Notes: generated by a model not told the origin, from the letters alone. A stretch of DNA of 64,000 nucleotides from Rhizobium grahamii CCGE 502 (GCF_000298315.2 NZ_AEYE02000035.1:496001-560000); one strand, 5' to 3'. Shown: positions 9,517 to 19,115, numbered from the stretch's first letter. Translations and numbers: made by a program.

Positions 9517-9864
9517 TCAGTACTTAAGATCAACTTCCTCTGTCCACCAATAAACATGCTGGACGGTGCCGCCCATTTTCTTTGTAATCAAAACGGCTGT
9601 TCCCAATGCCGCCCCGGGCTTGAAAAGTCCGCCGCTCAAGCTCCCGGACGGTGGGAAATATGGATCATCTGCCTTCCATGTCGTCACACCTGGGATAAAC
9701 TCATCCTGGTAGGTCATTTGTATGGCTCCGGTACTTTGCTGCATAAGCCAAACCTCAACCCGTATCGGCTTATACCCGTCAACGGAACCCAACGGTCCGG
9801 TTGGCCATTGAACGAATCCAGTGCCACCATTAATTGTCAGCGGTGAATCGAAATTTGCTGGCAT
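9517..9864 (-). CDS. Hypothetical protein, 115 aa
   Basis: Well supported as a gene (GGAGGGGATC before ATG 9864), but unrecognised. The protein is beta-rich and aromatic, without signal peptide or membrane segment: it begins MPANFDSPLTINGGTGFVQW and contains PIRVEVWLMQQSTGAIQMTY and VYWWTEEVDLKY. The overall look is of a small cytoplasmic beta-sandwich, possibly lectin-like, but this is only an impression. It stands alone in a low-gene-density stretch. Confidence 0.65.
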   Translation of the reverse strand: MPANFDSPLTINGGTGFVQWPTGPLGSVDGYKPIRVEVWLMQQSTGAIQMTYQDEFIPGVTTWKADDPYFPPSGSLSGGLFKPGAALGTAVLITKKMGGTVQHVYWWTEEVDLKY

Positions 9865-10104
9865 GAGATCCCCTCCGATCTATTAGCACCAACTAATTTT
9901 CTACTATGTCTTATGTTGAAGCGTTCCACAACGCAGCATCATTCGACTAGTGAGGTTACTTTTGGTTGGCTTGGGTCGAAATTTTGGCCTTTGGCCGGCT
10001 GGTCAGATTCGCCATTTCTCGCCGACGGATAGACTAGTAACATTGCTCATCTTGCCGCTCGCCGATTAGCAAGGACCGGGTGTAAAGACCTGTACGCCTC
10101 TGAG

Positions 10105-10308
10105 TTATTCAGGAGCCGGTATTTCAGCCCAACGTTCAATATCTTCGTCTCTCACCTTAATGCCAGGGCCACCATACCAAACCTCTAACGGTTGGTGGTA
10201 AAACACAACGTTATAGTGGAATCCAGCCTCATCCTGTGCGCCGATGATGATCTGGCGACCATCTTTAACCTTCGAACGGTCTGAAATCGTTTGCCACTTC
10301 AGTTCCAT
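10105..10308 (-). CDS. Small hypothetical protein, 67 aa
   Basis: ATG 10308 follows GGAGGAAAGCC, a strong ribosome-binding site. The product starts MELKWQTISDRSKVKDGRQI and is rich in charged and aromatic residues; it has no membrane segment. GFHYNVVFYHQPLEVWYG suggests a small beta sheet. No family recognised. Together with 9517-9864 it forms a cluster of isolated minus-strand orphan genes. Confidence 0.6.
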   Translation of the reverse strand: MELKWQTISDRSKVKDGRQIIIGAQDEAGFHYNVVFYHQPLEVWYGGPGIKVRDEDIERWAEIPAPE

Positions 10309-10724
10309 GGGCTTTCCTCCTATAAAGATGCGCGCATCAGTGTAAAAAGACTCCGCGCTTGGGATGACTTAGTGTCAAATCAATTCTGGCCCTACACTAT
10401 GGTCGGTCGATCCCGACAAGATTATCGCGATGTTTGAATGACGCGACGTTCCGGGGGACCAGGGTCTGCCTCATACCACAATCTGCGAAGGATCGGCTTC
10501 GAGGGTTTGCCTTTGGCACTGCCAGATCGCCTTACTACAGCGCTTCGTTCGCCGGTGCTCTTATGCGATAAGCCAAGCTCTCGTGATCGAGGTTTGTTTC
10601 GCAGTCTCACGGTTCGCCATCGACAAGGCTCTCGCTGGTCGCCTATGTGGGAACCGTCGATAATCGCGTCGTTGCCGCTGACGTCCTCTTTGCGCCCGCG
10701 ATACACGCCACTGTTTCGCGGCGA
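10309..10724. other. Non-coding stretch
   Basis: No gene with start signals or a recognisable product. Overlapping frames on both strands here are arginine- and serine-rich in the way non-coding frames of GC-rich DNA usually are. Confidence 0.4.
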
Positions 10725-11762
10725 CTATGCCTTCGCCATCCGCCGTTTCGCCGCTGCAATGCTTATGTTTTCCGAGTGAACAGTCTCAAGCCTGAGGTTT
10801 TTTCGAACTGTCGCGGGCGGATTGCCGAAGCGTTCCCGGAATTTCCGAATGAAATGCGAAGAATTCTCAAATCCCGACATGATGGCCACCTCCGCCAATG
10901 GAAGGGTCGTTGTCTTCACCAGTCGCATCGCTGCATCCAACCGAAGCTTTAAATAGGCCGAAGCTGGTGAAACTCCGAGTTTGGCTCTGAAGGAACGTTC
11001 CAATTGCCTGCGCGACAGCCCGGTCTGAGCCGCGATATCCTCGATCTCCAGGATATCTTCCACATGTTGTTCCATAATTAGCAACGCCAGCTCGACCCGC
11101 TTATCATCAGCAACTTGGCCAAGTGGATTGCGGGTTTGCATTTCCCGGGCGTCGCGGCGTCTGGCGATTTGCAGGATTTCCAGCGCATTCCTCTCGGCGA
11201 ACTCACCTACATGGCGGTTCACTAGGAACGCTGCGAGATCAGCCGCGCTGCTGCCGCCTGCACAAGTGATTATATTGCCGTCCTCCACGAAAAGTTCGTG
11301 CGATATCACCGGAATATCGGGGAATAATTCGCGAAACTCCCCGTGATGCAGCCAGCTTACGCATGCTGTCCTCCCCTTGAGCAGGCCTGCGTCGGCTAAG
11401 ATAAAGCTGCCGGTGCAGAGCCCGATAACAGGTACTCCGCTCTCAGTAGCCCCTCGTAGATACCGAATGGTATCAACGTCCAAAACCTCCGTATCGTTAA
11501 GTCGCCCACCCACGACTACGATGTAGGTAAATTCAGTTGCGGGTCGCAGAAGACTTGTGGGCACGACCTGCACGCCAGAGCTGGACGTTGCAAATCGCTT
11601 ATCGGAACTCATCACGAGCCAATCGCAGGCTACCCGACCGGAGTTGTCCCTCTCGTCGCTTCCCAAGCGGAGCGTGTCGACAAACAACGAAAACGCACTC
11701 AAAGTAAAGTTCTTTGCCAACAAGAACCCAATTTTTAGTTTTGCCGACTTGCTGGGGTCCAT
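10725..11762 (-). CDS. GlxA-type AraC family transcriptional regulator
   Basis: 345 aa with the two-domain plan of GlxA regulators. An N-terminal DJ-1/PfpI (class I glutamine amidotransferase-like) domain, about residues 10-175, contains the nucleophile-elbow motif PVIGLCTGSFILADAG. A C-terminal AraC DNA-binding domain with two helix-turn-helices, about 225-325, shows DIAAQTGLSRRQLERSFR and MSGFENSSHFIRKFRERFG. Relatives often control catabolism of amines, choline derivatives or amino acids; the effector is not predictable here because no catabolic operon is adjacent. Transcribed alone. Confidence 0.92.
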   Translation of the reverse strand: MDPSKSAKLKIGFLLAKNFTLSAFSLFVDTLRLGSDERDNSGRVACDWLVMSSDKRFATSSSGVQVVPTSLLRPATEFTYIVVVGGRLNDTEVLDVDTIRYLRGATESGVPVIGLCTGSFILADAGLLKGRTACVSWLHHGEFRELFPDIPVISHELFVEDGNIITCAGGSSAADLAAFLVNRHVGEFAERNALEILQIARRRDAREMQTRNPLGQVADDKRVELALLIMEQHVEDILEIEDIAAQTGLSRRQLERSFRAKLGVSPASAYLKLRLDAAMRLVKTTTLPLAEVAIMSGFENSSHFIRKFRERFGNPPATVRKNLRLETVHSENISIAAAKRRMAKA

Positions 11763-11992
11763 AACATTAGATCGTCTTCATCTTGCGAGAAAGCAAATCT
11801 TATACCAGCCAGTGCAGTGTCGCCATACCTGGCGGCCGACGTTCTCTAGCCTCTCATTCCTGGAGCAGCGCTTCGATATTAGGCAAGTTTGGGCGTCGGC
11901 AGTTTGAACCGGTCGCTGATTGTGGAACGCAACATCTCCACTTGAAAGCTCCAGACAATGGACCGTCCGTGTCGAGTTGCGGGTAACGCTCC

Positions 11993-12190
11993 ATGAATAG
12001 CCATGCTCTTCATGCCGGGAGCCAATTACTATATGACTACGTTCTAAATTATGATAGCGATCCCGTCGCATACGGGAGATTTTTGATGCGACGCTACAAT
12101 CTGCGCCATGAGATCGATGATCGATGGCTTGTTGTTGACGGGATGACAATGCAGGCGCCACGATCGGCAAAATACCGGTTTCTGGTATGA
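11993..12190 (+). CDS. Possible small hypothetical protein, 65 aa
   Basis: ATG 11993 opens a 65-codon frame (MNSHALHAGSQLLYDYVLNY...) with a plausible acidic and aromatic composition but no strong ribosome-binding site. Its TGA overlaps the ATG of a further 33-codon frame (12187-12288, starting MTWAEACEFVDLMNS) in ATGA fashion. The two may be coupled mini-genes or halves of one gene of about 98 codons split by a frameshift. No family recognised. Confidence 0.3.
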   Translation: MNSHALHAGSQLLYDYVLNYDSDPVAYGRFLMRRYNLRHEIDDRWLVVDGMTMQAPRSAKYRFLV

Positions 12191-12416
12191 CCTGGGCTGA
12201 GGCATGCGAATTCGTAGACCTGATGAACTCACTTGACCGCATCGACAGAATGGCAGCTCGCTACGCTAATCCATCGCCCGTGGAATGATTGCAAGGAGGA
12301 CATGGAGCTCCGTCGCGTCAGCGTTGTCAAATGGGTTTTATGAAGTTGACGGCAGTCCCAAGGGGGGACCCGTCGCATCCGGATCCAACGGCGACCAGAC
12401 CTCAATCCAAGGTTTG

Positions 12417-12710
12417 CTAGTGAAGGGTCGGCGAAAGCGAACGGCGCAACATTACCTGTCGCATCACACTGACGAGCCTTGCGGCCGATTGGATGATTTC
12501 AAGAGCAACATCACTATCCCCATGCGCAATATCGTTGACCATTGCTTTGATGGACGCCGAAACGTCATGCAGTATCGTCCTCAGATCGCGATCGTCGCCC
12601 GGGAGCTGTTGCGCAAATGCCGATAGCGTCTCCGCAAACCCGAGGAGGATGGAGCTGGTCTGCTCTGCGGAGAGCGCTGCGGATTGGATGGAAGAAAGTT
12701 GCTTTGACAT
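12417..12710 (-). CDS. Small helical hypothetical protein, 97 aa
   Basis: The frame starts at ATG 12710 (MSKQLSSIQSAALSAEQTSS) and encodes an almost entirely helical, alanine- and leucine-rich protein without membrane segments, ending in an arginine-rich tail. The heptad-like hydrophobic spacing suggests a helical bundle or dimer. The ribosome-binding site is weak. Not recognised. Confidence 0.45.
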   Translation of the reverse strand: MSKQLSSIQSAALSAEQTSSILLGFAETLSAFAQQLPGDDRDLRTILHDVSASIKAMVNDIAHGDSDVALEIIQSAARLVSVMRQVMLRRSLSPTLH

Positions 12711-12840
12711 ATCGGTTCACTTGGGTGGGCTCATACATGTCGCGACCGAAATGTATTTCAAGTAGTAGTCGGCCATGTCTTCGCATTCAGTTATAATGGC
12801 GCGTGGAAGCAGAAGAGCGGACACGCGTCGCGGAGAAAGG

Positions 12841-13263
12841 TCAGGCGGGCGTCTGTCGGCGCTCCCGTTCCTCGACCTTGTCTTGCGCGGCATCCTCGAC
12901 GCATGCGGCCTTCTCGGCCAACTTCCGGCTCATTTCACGGAGCTGATGCTCGTCGAGTTTTTCAATGCCGACAAATTTGTTCTGGGCCTGCGACGTCAGG
13001 ATGAGTTCGTCAAGCTTCGCATGGAGCGCTTTGCCGTCACGGTTCTGCGAGTTCTGCAATACGAAGACCATCAGGAAGGTAATGATGGTCGTGCTCGTGT
13101 TGATCACGAGCTGCCATGTTTCGCTGAAGCCGAAGGAGGGGCCGGCGATGGCCCATGCAAGGACAAGTACTACCGCTAGTACAAAGGTCGCGGGTCGTCC
13201 TGACGACTTGGCCGCTGCGGTGGCGAACCTGGCAAAGACGTTCGACTTCCTCGTCTCGCTCAT
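12841..13263 (-). CDS. Low-affinity iron permease family protein
   Basis: 140 aa. Two membrane helices lie near residues 25-45 and 52-72 (FVLAVVLVLAWAIAGPSFGF and INTSTTIITFLMVFVLQNSQ), followed by a cytoplasmic, charged helical tail with KLDELILTSQAQNKFVGIE. This is the pattern of the Iron_permease family (PF04120), named after yeast Fet4 but consisting in bacteria of short two-helix proteins whose transport role is largely unproven. It lies in a cluster of small envelope genes all read on the minus strand. No Fur or RirA box was identified. Confidence 0.8.
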   Translation of the reverse strand: MSETRKSNVFARFATAAAKSSGRPATFVLAVVLVLAWAIAGPSFGFSETWQLVINTSTTIITFLMVFVLQNSQNRDGKALHAKLDELILTSQAQNKFVGIEKLDEHQLREMSRKLAEKAACVEDAAQDKVEERERRQTPA

Positions 13264-13300
13264 TGAAACCTCGCTTTATGATGGGTGAAGTTTGAGGTCG

Positions 13301-13468
13301 TCACGGTTCTTGGGGGCCGCTGTCTGCAACCAACGCTTCGGCACCAGCACTCAATCCCGCCGATTTCGATCGTCTCGCCTGCAGAACGGTTTGGAAGACC
13401 ATCATCAATAGGCCAGTAGCCAACGTCGAAATCAACGCAAGGTAGCCGATGAGTATCCACCACAGCAT
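13301..13468 (-). CDS. Tiny single-span membrane protein, 55 aa
   Basis: ATG 13468 is preceded by GAGGAAGGAAG. The product starts MLWWILIGYLALIST and has one membrane helix at about residues 3-27, followed by a basic patch (QARRSKS) and a short acidic tail ending SGPQEP. The positive-inside rule suggests the C-terminus is cytoplasmic. It lies between the iron-permease-like gene and the BA14K gene on the same strand. No family recognised. Confidence 0.6.
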   Translation of the reverse strand: MLWWILIGYLALISTLATGLLMMVFQTVLQARRSKSAGLSAGAEALVADSGPQEP

Positions 13469-13531
13469 GTCGTCTTCCTTCCTCTGGGCACGAGCCGGCG
13501 TTTACCTCGCCTCTCGGGCCATTATTGGCAC

Positions 13532-14125
13532 CTACCTGGATGAGGCCACCTCCTGGCGAGCAGGCGGAACGCACGTACGACGGGGACCATTGTAAGGCTG
13601 GTAGCTATTGTCCGAGGCCCGGTAAGACTGGTAGCGCGCCGCGCACCACGCCATGGCGGCGCCGCCCGCTGCCAAAGCAGAACCTGCCTGAGTTGTCACA
13701 CTCTCCACGGCCTCCAATGCTGCGTACGGCGACAAGCATGTCTTCGTCGCCCCGCTGTGGGCCCGATAGCTGTTGGAAGCGGGGTCGTAAGATCGATAGC
13801 GTGCGCCACACCAGTTCAGGTGTTCGGCCGACAACGTCGGCTTCGCCGTGACCGATGTCTTCAAAGTGGAATCCGGATTGCTCGCCGCGACCTTGAGCTG
13901 CAGCGGATCGGTGACATAGGTTGAATGTGCTGCCGGGACGCGCTCGTACCGTTGATTGACTACATCGATCCGGACCGGTTTGTTCGTCCAGAGATCAGGC
14001 GACGACAAAGTATCGAGCTTATGAGCCTCGGGATCGGCCACTATCGCAGAGGCAAGCGAGGTAACGGCGATGCATGCACCTATGGAACTTGCGATACCAA
14101 ACGCCAGCGAAGCGAAGGTCTTCAT
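13532..14125 (-). CDS. Secreted protein with two BA14K motifs
   Basis: 197 aa. A signal peptide is present ([18 protein letters not shown] then [10 protein letters not shown]). Two BA14K-type motifs follow: [16 protein letters not shown] ending in a conserved cysteine near residues 107-133, and [20 protein letters not shown] with GPRRTC near 162-190. BA14K is a small exported immunoreactive protein first described in Brucella; its relatives are abundant in Rhizobiales and are thought to sit in the periplasm or cell surface. A tandem arrangement is less common than one motif. Part of an envelope-protein cluster with the DUF1236 gene upstream. Confidence 0.88.
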   Translation of the reverse strand: MKTFASLAFGIASSIGACIAVTSLASAIVADPEAHKLDTLSSPDLWTNKPVRIDVVNQRYERVPAAHSTYVTDPLQLKVAASNPDSTLKTSVTAKPTLSAEHLNWCGARYRSYDPASNSYRAHSGATKTCLSPYAALEAVESVTTQAGSALAAGGAAMAWCAARYQSYRASDNSYQPYNGPRRTCVPPARQEVASSR

Positions 14126-14194
14126 CTTGCGACTTCCTGCTTGAATATCTGGAGTGTTCGGACGCGGCGCGCAGGCCGCGTCCGAAGGGATCGA

Positions 14195-14593
14195 TCAGTT
14201 GATGACCTGGATAACCTTGCGGGAAGACGGTTCGACGATGACGCGCTCGTCATTCACGATCGCATAGGAATATTTCGGGTTCTCCGGAATGGGCGTTACG
14301 ACGACAGTTTCAGGAAGCGGATGACCGACGACAACCTTCTCTTTGACAATGACGCGCGTGGTCGGCGCCGGGGCTTCCCGGACATAGGTGACGACTTTCT
14401 CCGGCGGCGGATCAATCGCAGCGCCGACGACAGCACCTGCGACACCACCGACGGCCGCACCGACTGGACCACCCACAATCGCACCAGTAACGGCGCCGCC
14501 CGCAGCGCCATTCACCGTGGACGACCCGGCAAAAGCCGCACCCGACATGAGGGCTGCCGAGACGGCTGCACCGACGATAACCTTACGAAACAT
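14195..14593 (-). CDS. DUF1236 family exported protein with glycine-zipper region
   Basis: 132 aa, ATG 14593 with AGGAGG just upstream. The signal peptide (VIVGAAVSAALMSGAAFA) leads into a glycine/alanine-rich segment (residues about 30-60, repeated GGxVGAAVGG) like a glycine zipper that can insert in or pack against a membrane. The C-terminal domain (YSYAIVNDERVIVEPSSRKV) is the DUF1236 signature. Relatives are exported proteins of unknown role in Rhizobiales. It may form a short operon with the BA14K gene 70 bases downstream. Confidence 0.87.
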   Translation of the reverse strand: MFRKVIVGAAVSAALMSGAAFAGSSTVNGAAGGAVTGAIVGGPVGAAVGGVAGAVVGAAIDPPPEKVVTYVREAPAPTTRVIVKEKVVVGHPLPETVVVTPIPENPKYSYAIVNDERVIVEPSSRKVIQVIN

Positions 14594-14795
14594 TTGAACC
14601 TCCTAGTTCTCAAGCACGATCCTACCGACCGCGGCGAGACAACGGATGACCTAGGAACCCGTTCCGTCCCTAGGACTTTGGTCCGGGGTGCGCAGACTTA
14701 GGTCCGTGCCGTGGAACAGCCAGCGCGCATCATCGTTTGTCACTCATCCCGCTACCGCGGTGATGATCGACAAGAGGACTGAGGAGGAATTCCAC

Positions 14796-14870
14796 ATGAA
14801 CAACTTGATCTGGCTTGTAGGCGCCGTGGTGATTGTCCTTGCGATTCTAAGCTTCTTCGGGTTCCGATAA
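14796..14870 (+). CDS. 24-residue membrane peptide
   Basis: ATG 14796 follows GAGGAGGAATTCCAC, an excellent ribosome-binding site at normal spacing. The peptide MNNLIWLVGAVVIVLAILSF plus four residues is a single membrane helix with a polar start and a basic end. I recall very similar short peptides in other rhizobial genomes, which favours a real gene. An in-frame ATG at 14763 would add 11 residues but lacks a ribosome-binding site. Function unknown; such mini-proteins often bind larger membrane complexes. Confidence 0.65.
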   Translation: MNNLIWLVGAVVIVLAILSFFGFR

Positions 14871-15221
14871 CCCACGGCGGTCGCGTGTTGGCAGACTGGC
14901 TGGCCTTTCGATCAGTCCTGCCTTTCGACGAGCCGAGCAAGACAGAAGGGGCATTGCTGCGCTTGAAGAAGGCGCGGGCCATTATCTCCGTCGCTACGCG
15001 AAATTAGGTCTTGAAGGAAATTCGCCCATGCGGGGGGACGACTGCTGGAATTAAGTCCGGAAGACGAAGCGGATCCGATCCAAACTGTCAGGAATCGAGT
15101 GCAAACTTCAATGCTTTCGAGTGAATAGTCATTGGGTTTGCTGCCGAAGGCGGTCCAGAATTTAAACATCTATTAACTGAATGGCCTCTTAGGTACCTCG
15201 TCCGATGAAAGAGGATATCTG
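14871..15221. other. Intergenic, nothing recognised
   Basis: About 350 bases without a supported gene. The promoter of the RcnB gene must lie toward the right end, but no specific operator was identified. Confidence 0.4.
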
Positions 15222-15488
15222 ATGAAGCCTTTCGCTTTCGCAATTGCTGGCATGATGCTGGCAGTTTCTCACTCGCAAGCAGACCAATGGCGCGAGCCAG
15301 TCGAGGCGGGATACCGGCTAGACAAAGGTCGGCCGATGCCGAATCGGCGCTTTTACAAGAGCATAATAGACTATCGCCATTACGGTTTGCGCGAGCCCGG
15401 AGCGGGGCAACAGTGGCTCCGGGTCGATAATCATTTCGTGTTGCTCAATACAACGACGGGCGTCATACTGAGCATGGCAAGGATATGA
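15222..15488 (+). CDS. RcnB family periplasmic protein
   Basis: 88 aa, with ATG 15222 after GAGGATATCTG. A signal peptide (FAFAIAGMMLAVSHSQA) precedes a short mature domain with the RcnB signature: YRHYGLREPGAGQQWLRVDN followed by FVLLNTTTGVI. RcnB in E. coli modulates nickel/cobalt export through RcnA, but most alphaproteobacterial members have no RcnA partner nearby, as here, so metal function is not implied. The aromatic motif Y-R-x-Y-x-L-x-x-P is complete and the protein is full length for the family. Confidence 0.85.
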   Translation: MKPFAFAIAGMMLAVSHSQADQWREPVEAGYRLDKGRPMPNRRFYKSIIDYRHYGLREPGAGQQWLRVDNHFVLLNTTTGVILSMARI

Positions 15489-16144
15489 GGAACGACTGCG
15501 CGAATCCGGCCGTATTTAATTCCCATTCAGCGTCTTAGACGGCAAGTGGGGGACTTTCGCGTTATAACCTCCTCATATGGTGTAACTATAAATTGTATAA
15601 TTCGAACTGTACACTTCCGGGGCTCGTTCCCAAAACAGGCAATTTGGTATGACGAAGGCTCTCAGACTGGACCCCTCGGGCCGTCGTCTTTCCCAACGGG
15701 TTACCCTCCACCGCAGACAGTTGTACAGCGCGTGAGGCCGGATTTTTTATTGCGGTCTATCTGGAGACCGGCGCCCCGTCGCTTAAGAGGCCGTACTCGG
15801 AAGCCCTCAGCCTGATCGCCCGGCTCGGGAGAGTGGCTTGTTGGCCGAACAATTCACGATCCACTCAACCTCCGTTTGGAGATGCGGCACGCCCGGGGCG
15901 AGCGCGATAGAGGGTAGAGGGCGTTGGGAAGGATCCCTCCCAGTTGGTCTACCCGAAAGACGACCATCGCAGGACGAAACGCTTTCGACAGACGGAGAAT
16001 GAAGTGAACCGCTTTCTGGTACTCCAGTCGGCTTGTCACAATCACCATACAGTTTAAAGTAGTGCGAGGTGATTGGCCCACCCCGGGTGATTGCTGAACG
16101 CATGAGTTGCATTCCTACATGATCTCCAGCATATCGAGGAAGCA
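15489..16144. other. Intergenic, nothing recognised
   Basis: About 650 bases with no supported gene on either strand. The ribosome-binding site GAGGA for the following pseudogene lies at the right edge. Confidence 0.4.
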
Positions 16145-17838
16145 ATGTCAGACCTAACAGATCTCGCAGATCCACGTCTAGATCTGGTCACATCGACCGA
16201 CCGGAAACTGGCGGAAGCAATGGCAGCGGCAAGAGGCACCTCCCCCGGCGTTGCGGTTAGCCGCAATGCCGCGCCAACCGTCGGGTCAATTGAGAGGCTT
16301 CAAATTCGACGCGATCTTCTGGAGCCGCGACAGTCGGACCCAACGGGGTTCGAGCGGGTTATTGGGAAGAGCGACCTCACTGCAATCAATTACCTAGAAC
16401 GTGGAAAGCGAGCTGCCGCTGCCGTATGCCGGATCAGGGTGCCCTCGCCGGGTGGCGAGTGGTACGGAACGGGCTTCCTGGTTGGCCCGCGTCTGCTGAT
16501 GACGAACGCCCACGTCCTCGGAAGCGGGAGCGAGGCTGGCCAAGCTGAAGCCGAGTTTGGATTCGAGCACGATATCGATGGTGTCCTTGGATCGCCGATT
16601 CAGTTCAACCTGATGCCGCAAGAGATATTCTTCTCAGATTCCCAGGCTGACGTTACGTTCGTTTCAGTTGCTCCCGTGTCGGACAATGGGGTTCCGCTCG
16701 AGCGCTTCGGTTGGCTGAGCCTCCTGCCTTTGTCAGGAAAGGCTGTCGATGGCGAATGGGTTACCATCATCCAACACCCAGGTGGCGGCCCAAAGCAGAT
16801 CAGCATTGGTGCAAACCAGATCGTGAACCTCGATCTGAAAGGTCTGAACCTTGCAGCATTCATTCATTATCCATGGTGCCGGAGATATCCATTTCAACCG
16901 ACGACGTCTTGGAATCCGACGGGAAGCCTTACAAGCCTACGCGTTGGACAAAGCAGAGCGTAGTATACGGATACGATCCCAACTTTCTCACCGAGGAGCT
17001 GCCGCTCGTTGATGTGGTCGAGCCGATAAAGGACCAGGCCGCACCCCTTCTGAGCGGCAAAGGCCATGAGCTCGTTTACAACAAATTTTCAGTGATCATG
17101 CACAAGGATCGGAAGTTTGCGATGATCACGGCAGTAAACATCAACGGATCTCAGCTCAGATATCCCGGTAATCGACCGAGCAGCTTTCGGCGAGACGCTC
17201 GAATTGCGGCGGAATATCAGCCGGACGGTGAGCTTTACGAAAAAGCCAAGGGGAAAAACAAGTTTCAGTTCAGCCGCGGCCACCTCGTCAGACGCTTTGA
17301 CGCGGCGTGGGGGGCAAGGGATGAGGAGGCTCGGGAAGGCGATGAGGATTCGTTTCACTACACGAACGCCGCTCCGCAGTTCCAAACCTACAACAACGTC
17401 GATTGGGGCAATCTCGAAGACTACGTTCTGAATCAGACGCAGCTGACCGAGCGTAAAGTGACTGTTTTGCAGGGTCCGATCTATCGTCCCGACGACCCTC
17501 CGTATGGAAAGGAGCGAAAGGGTGGCCCTTGGAAGATACCTCTCTCGTTTTGGAAGATTGCAGTCGTCCAGAAAACGGCGAACACGGTTTCCGCAGCCGC
17601 CTTCATCGTCGGCCAAACGCAATACGTGGCTGCGCTATATGAAGCCAAAGTCTTCAAGGCACTGGCTCCGTATCGCTTCGAGGAGCTCCGGACTCGGAAG
17701 ATTCAGACGACGATTGCGACAATTGAACAGGAAACCGGTTTAAACTTCGGGCGCATCCGGCAATTCGATTCCCACAACAGTCTGGAATCGACGCGCCGGA
17801 CTAGATGGATAACCTCGGTGGACGACATTCTTATCTAG
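16145..17838 (+). pseudogene. Trypsin-like protease / DNA-RNA endonuclease fusion, broken at the catalytic serine
   Basis: Two halves in different frames. The first (16145-16870, GAGGA before ATG) is a trypsin-like serine protease with the histidine motif LLMTNAHVLG and the aspartate motif DVTFVSVAP. It leaves frame right after AAFIHY, exactly where the GSSGSP-type serine motif should follow. The second half (frame from about 16873, MVPEISIST...) is a DNA/RNA non-specific endonuclease: FSRGHLVRRFDAAWG is the His-Asn-finger motif and HYTNAAPQFQTYNNVDWGNLE the metal-binding asparagine segment. I infer a single fused ancestor that lost about 30 codons out of frame. The nuclease domain could only be made from an internal start (ATG 16873) with no visible ribosome-binding site. 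Confidence 0.78.
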
Positions 17839-17954
17839 CCTCGCGATGGGGAAACCAAGGACTGCTTCATGCACATGGACCGATTGCGGCCAGTGATGTG
17901 CCGGCCGGCTGGATGGCCGCTCAAAGCGTGACTCGAACTGCCATCGTCGCCCAC

Positions 17955-19115
17955 TCAAACCCAAACGGTTTCCCCTGATTTGGACTGCGCATTCTGGAAG
18001 CGCTCTGGTCTGAAATCGGCAAGAAGCGGATGACGCTTGCCCATTGCAATTTCGTCCGCGAGAAGCTCGCCGGCGATCAGGCCAAGCGTTGCGCCACTAT
18101 GGCTGAACGCCACGAAATATCCCGAGATCGGTTCCAATTCACCAAAGACAGGGTCACCATCGCCAGGAATCGGCTTGGGACCGACGCCGAAGTCCTGCAA
18201 TTCGAGCTTGGGATGACCTTCCAGCACCTTGGAGGCCTCATGCAGCAAACCATCCAGGGTGCTCTGCTTGATATCGTAGCTCCCGTCTTCCTTGACACCG
18301 ACTTCTTCCTCCGACCATGCGGAGTCCAACGCAAGGCCCCCATCAGGGGTCGGCCTAACCGCCACGCGCGGTGTATTGAGAACGGCCTTCAGGGGATGAC
18401 CAATTGGCTTCGTGCGGACGAGAAGCGCGACCGGCGTCTGATCACCGAGGTGCACACCGGCCTGTTTGACAATGCCGGGAACCTCACCACCTGCGGCGAG
18501 AAGTACGGCTTGCGCCGGCCAGCTTCTGCCGTCGGCAGTCTTTGCTCCGATTGCGCGCCCGCCTTCGACTACGACGGATGCGCGCCCTGCGCCGGTTTCG
18601 ATCTGACCGCCAAGCAATTTGAACTCGTCTGCAAGCATTGCTATCAATGACGGGAGATTGACCCACCCCTCACCGGGATTGAAGATAGCACCCTGCTTCG
18701 TGATCACGGTGCCATCGACACCCGGGGTTATCGCACCGACATTGTCACGGTCGACCGATATCGCGTGATATCCGAGCTCCCGCTCATAGTCGAAAACGGC
18801 CGAGATCTGGTTCTCCTGGTCATCCGCGTCCCACGTCAGTCCCCCATCGAAACGAAGCCAGTCGGCGTTGGGATAGCGGTGGGAAAGCGTCCTGTATCTG
18901 TCGATGCCTGCAAGGCGCAGGCGGTGATAGGCATCGGAGCGCATCCGCGACGAATTCAACCAGGCCAGCGAACGCCCGGATGCTCCATTGGCGAGAGGGC
19001 CATCATTGATTAGTGTCGTCTTTACGCCAAGCCTCGCGAGGTGCACGGCGGTCGACATCCCGAAGATCCCGCCTCCGACGACGACCACATTTCCTGGTTT
19101 TGGCTGCTCTCTCAT
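17955..19115 (-). CDS. FAD-dependent oxidoreductase (DAO family)
   Basis: 386 aa from ATG 19115 (AGGATCAGGACT upstream); a TTG at 19196 overlapping the transporter stop would add 27 residues. The Rossmann FAD motif VVVVGGGIFGMSTAVHLARLG is at the N-terminus and the C-terminal DAO motif reads YFVAFSHSGATLGLIAGELLADE. The family oxidises amines or D-amino acids (D-amino acid dehydrogenase, glycine/sarcosine oxidase-like). As the last gene after the solute-binding protein and the transporter, it presumably oxidises the imported substrate. No covalent-FAD histidine or cysteine motif was evident. Substrate unknown; an opine- or D-amino-acid-like compound is plausible. Confidence 0.88.
   Translation of the reverse strand: MREQPKPGNVVVVGGGIFGMSTAVHLARLGVKTTLINDGPLANGASGRSLAWLNSSRMRSDAYHRLRLAGIDRYRTLSHRYPNADWLRFDGGLTWDADDQENQISAVFDYERELGYHAISVDRDNVGAITPGVDGTVITKQGAIFNPGEGWVNLPSLIAMLADEFKLLGGQIETGAGRASVVVEGGRAIGAKTADGRSWPAQAVLLAAGGEVPGIVKQAGVHLGDQTPVALLVRTKPIGHPLKAVLNTPRVAVRPTPDGGLALDSAWSEEEVGVKEDGSYDIKQSTLDGLLHEASKVLEGHPKLELQDFGVGPKPIPGDGDPVFGELEPISGYFVAFSHSGATLGLIAGELLADEIAMGKRHPLLADFRPERFQNAQSKSGETVWV

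Noticed and set aside
15807-16266. Minus-strand frames before the protease gene
   Set aside because: No ribosome-binding site, no family; partly antisense to the real gene.
18030-18650. Plus-strand 206-aa frame
   Set aside because: Antisense to the FAD oxidoreductase, whose motifs are unambiguous.
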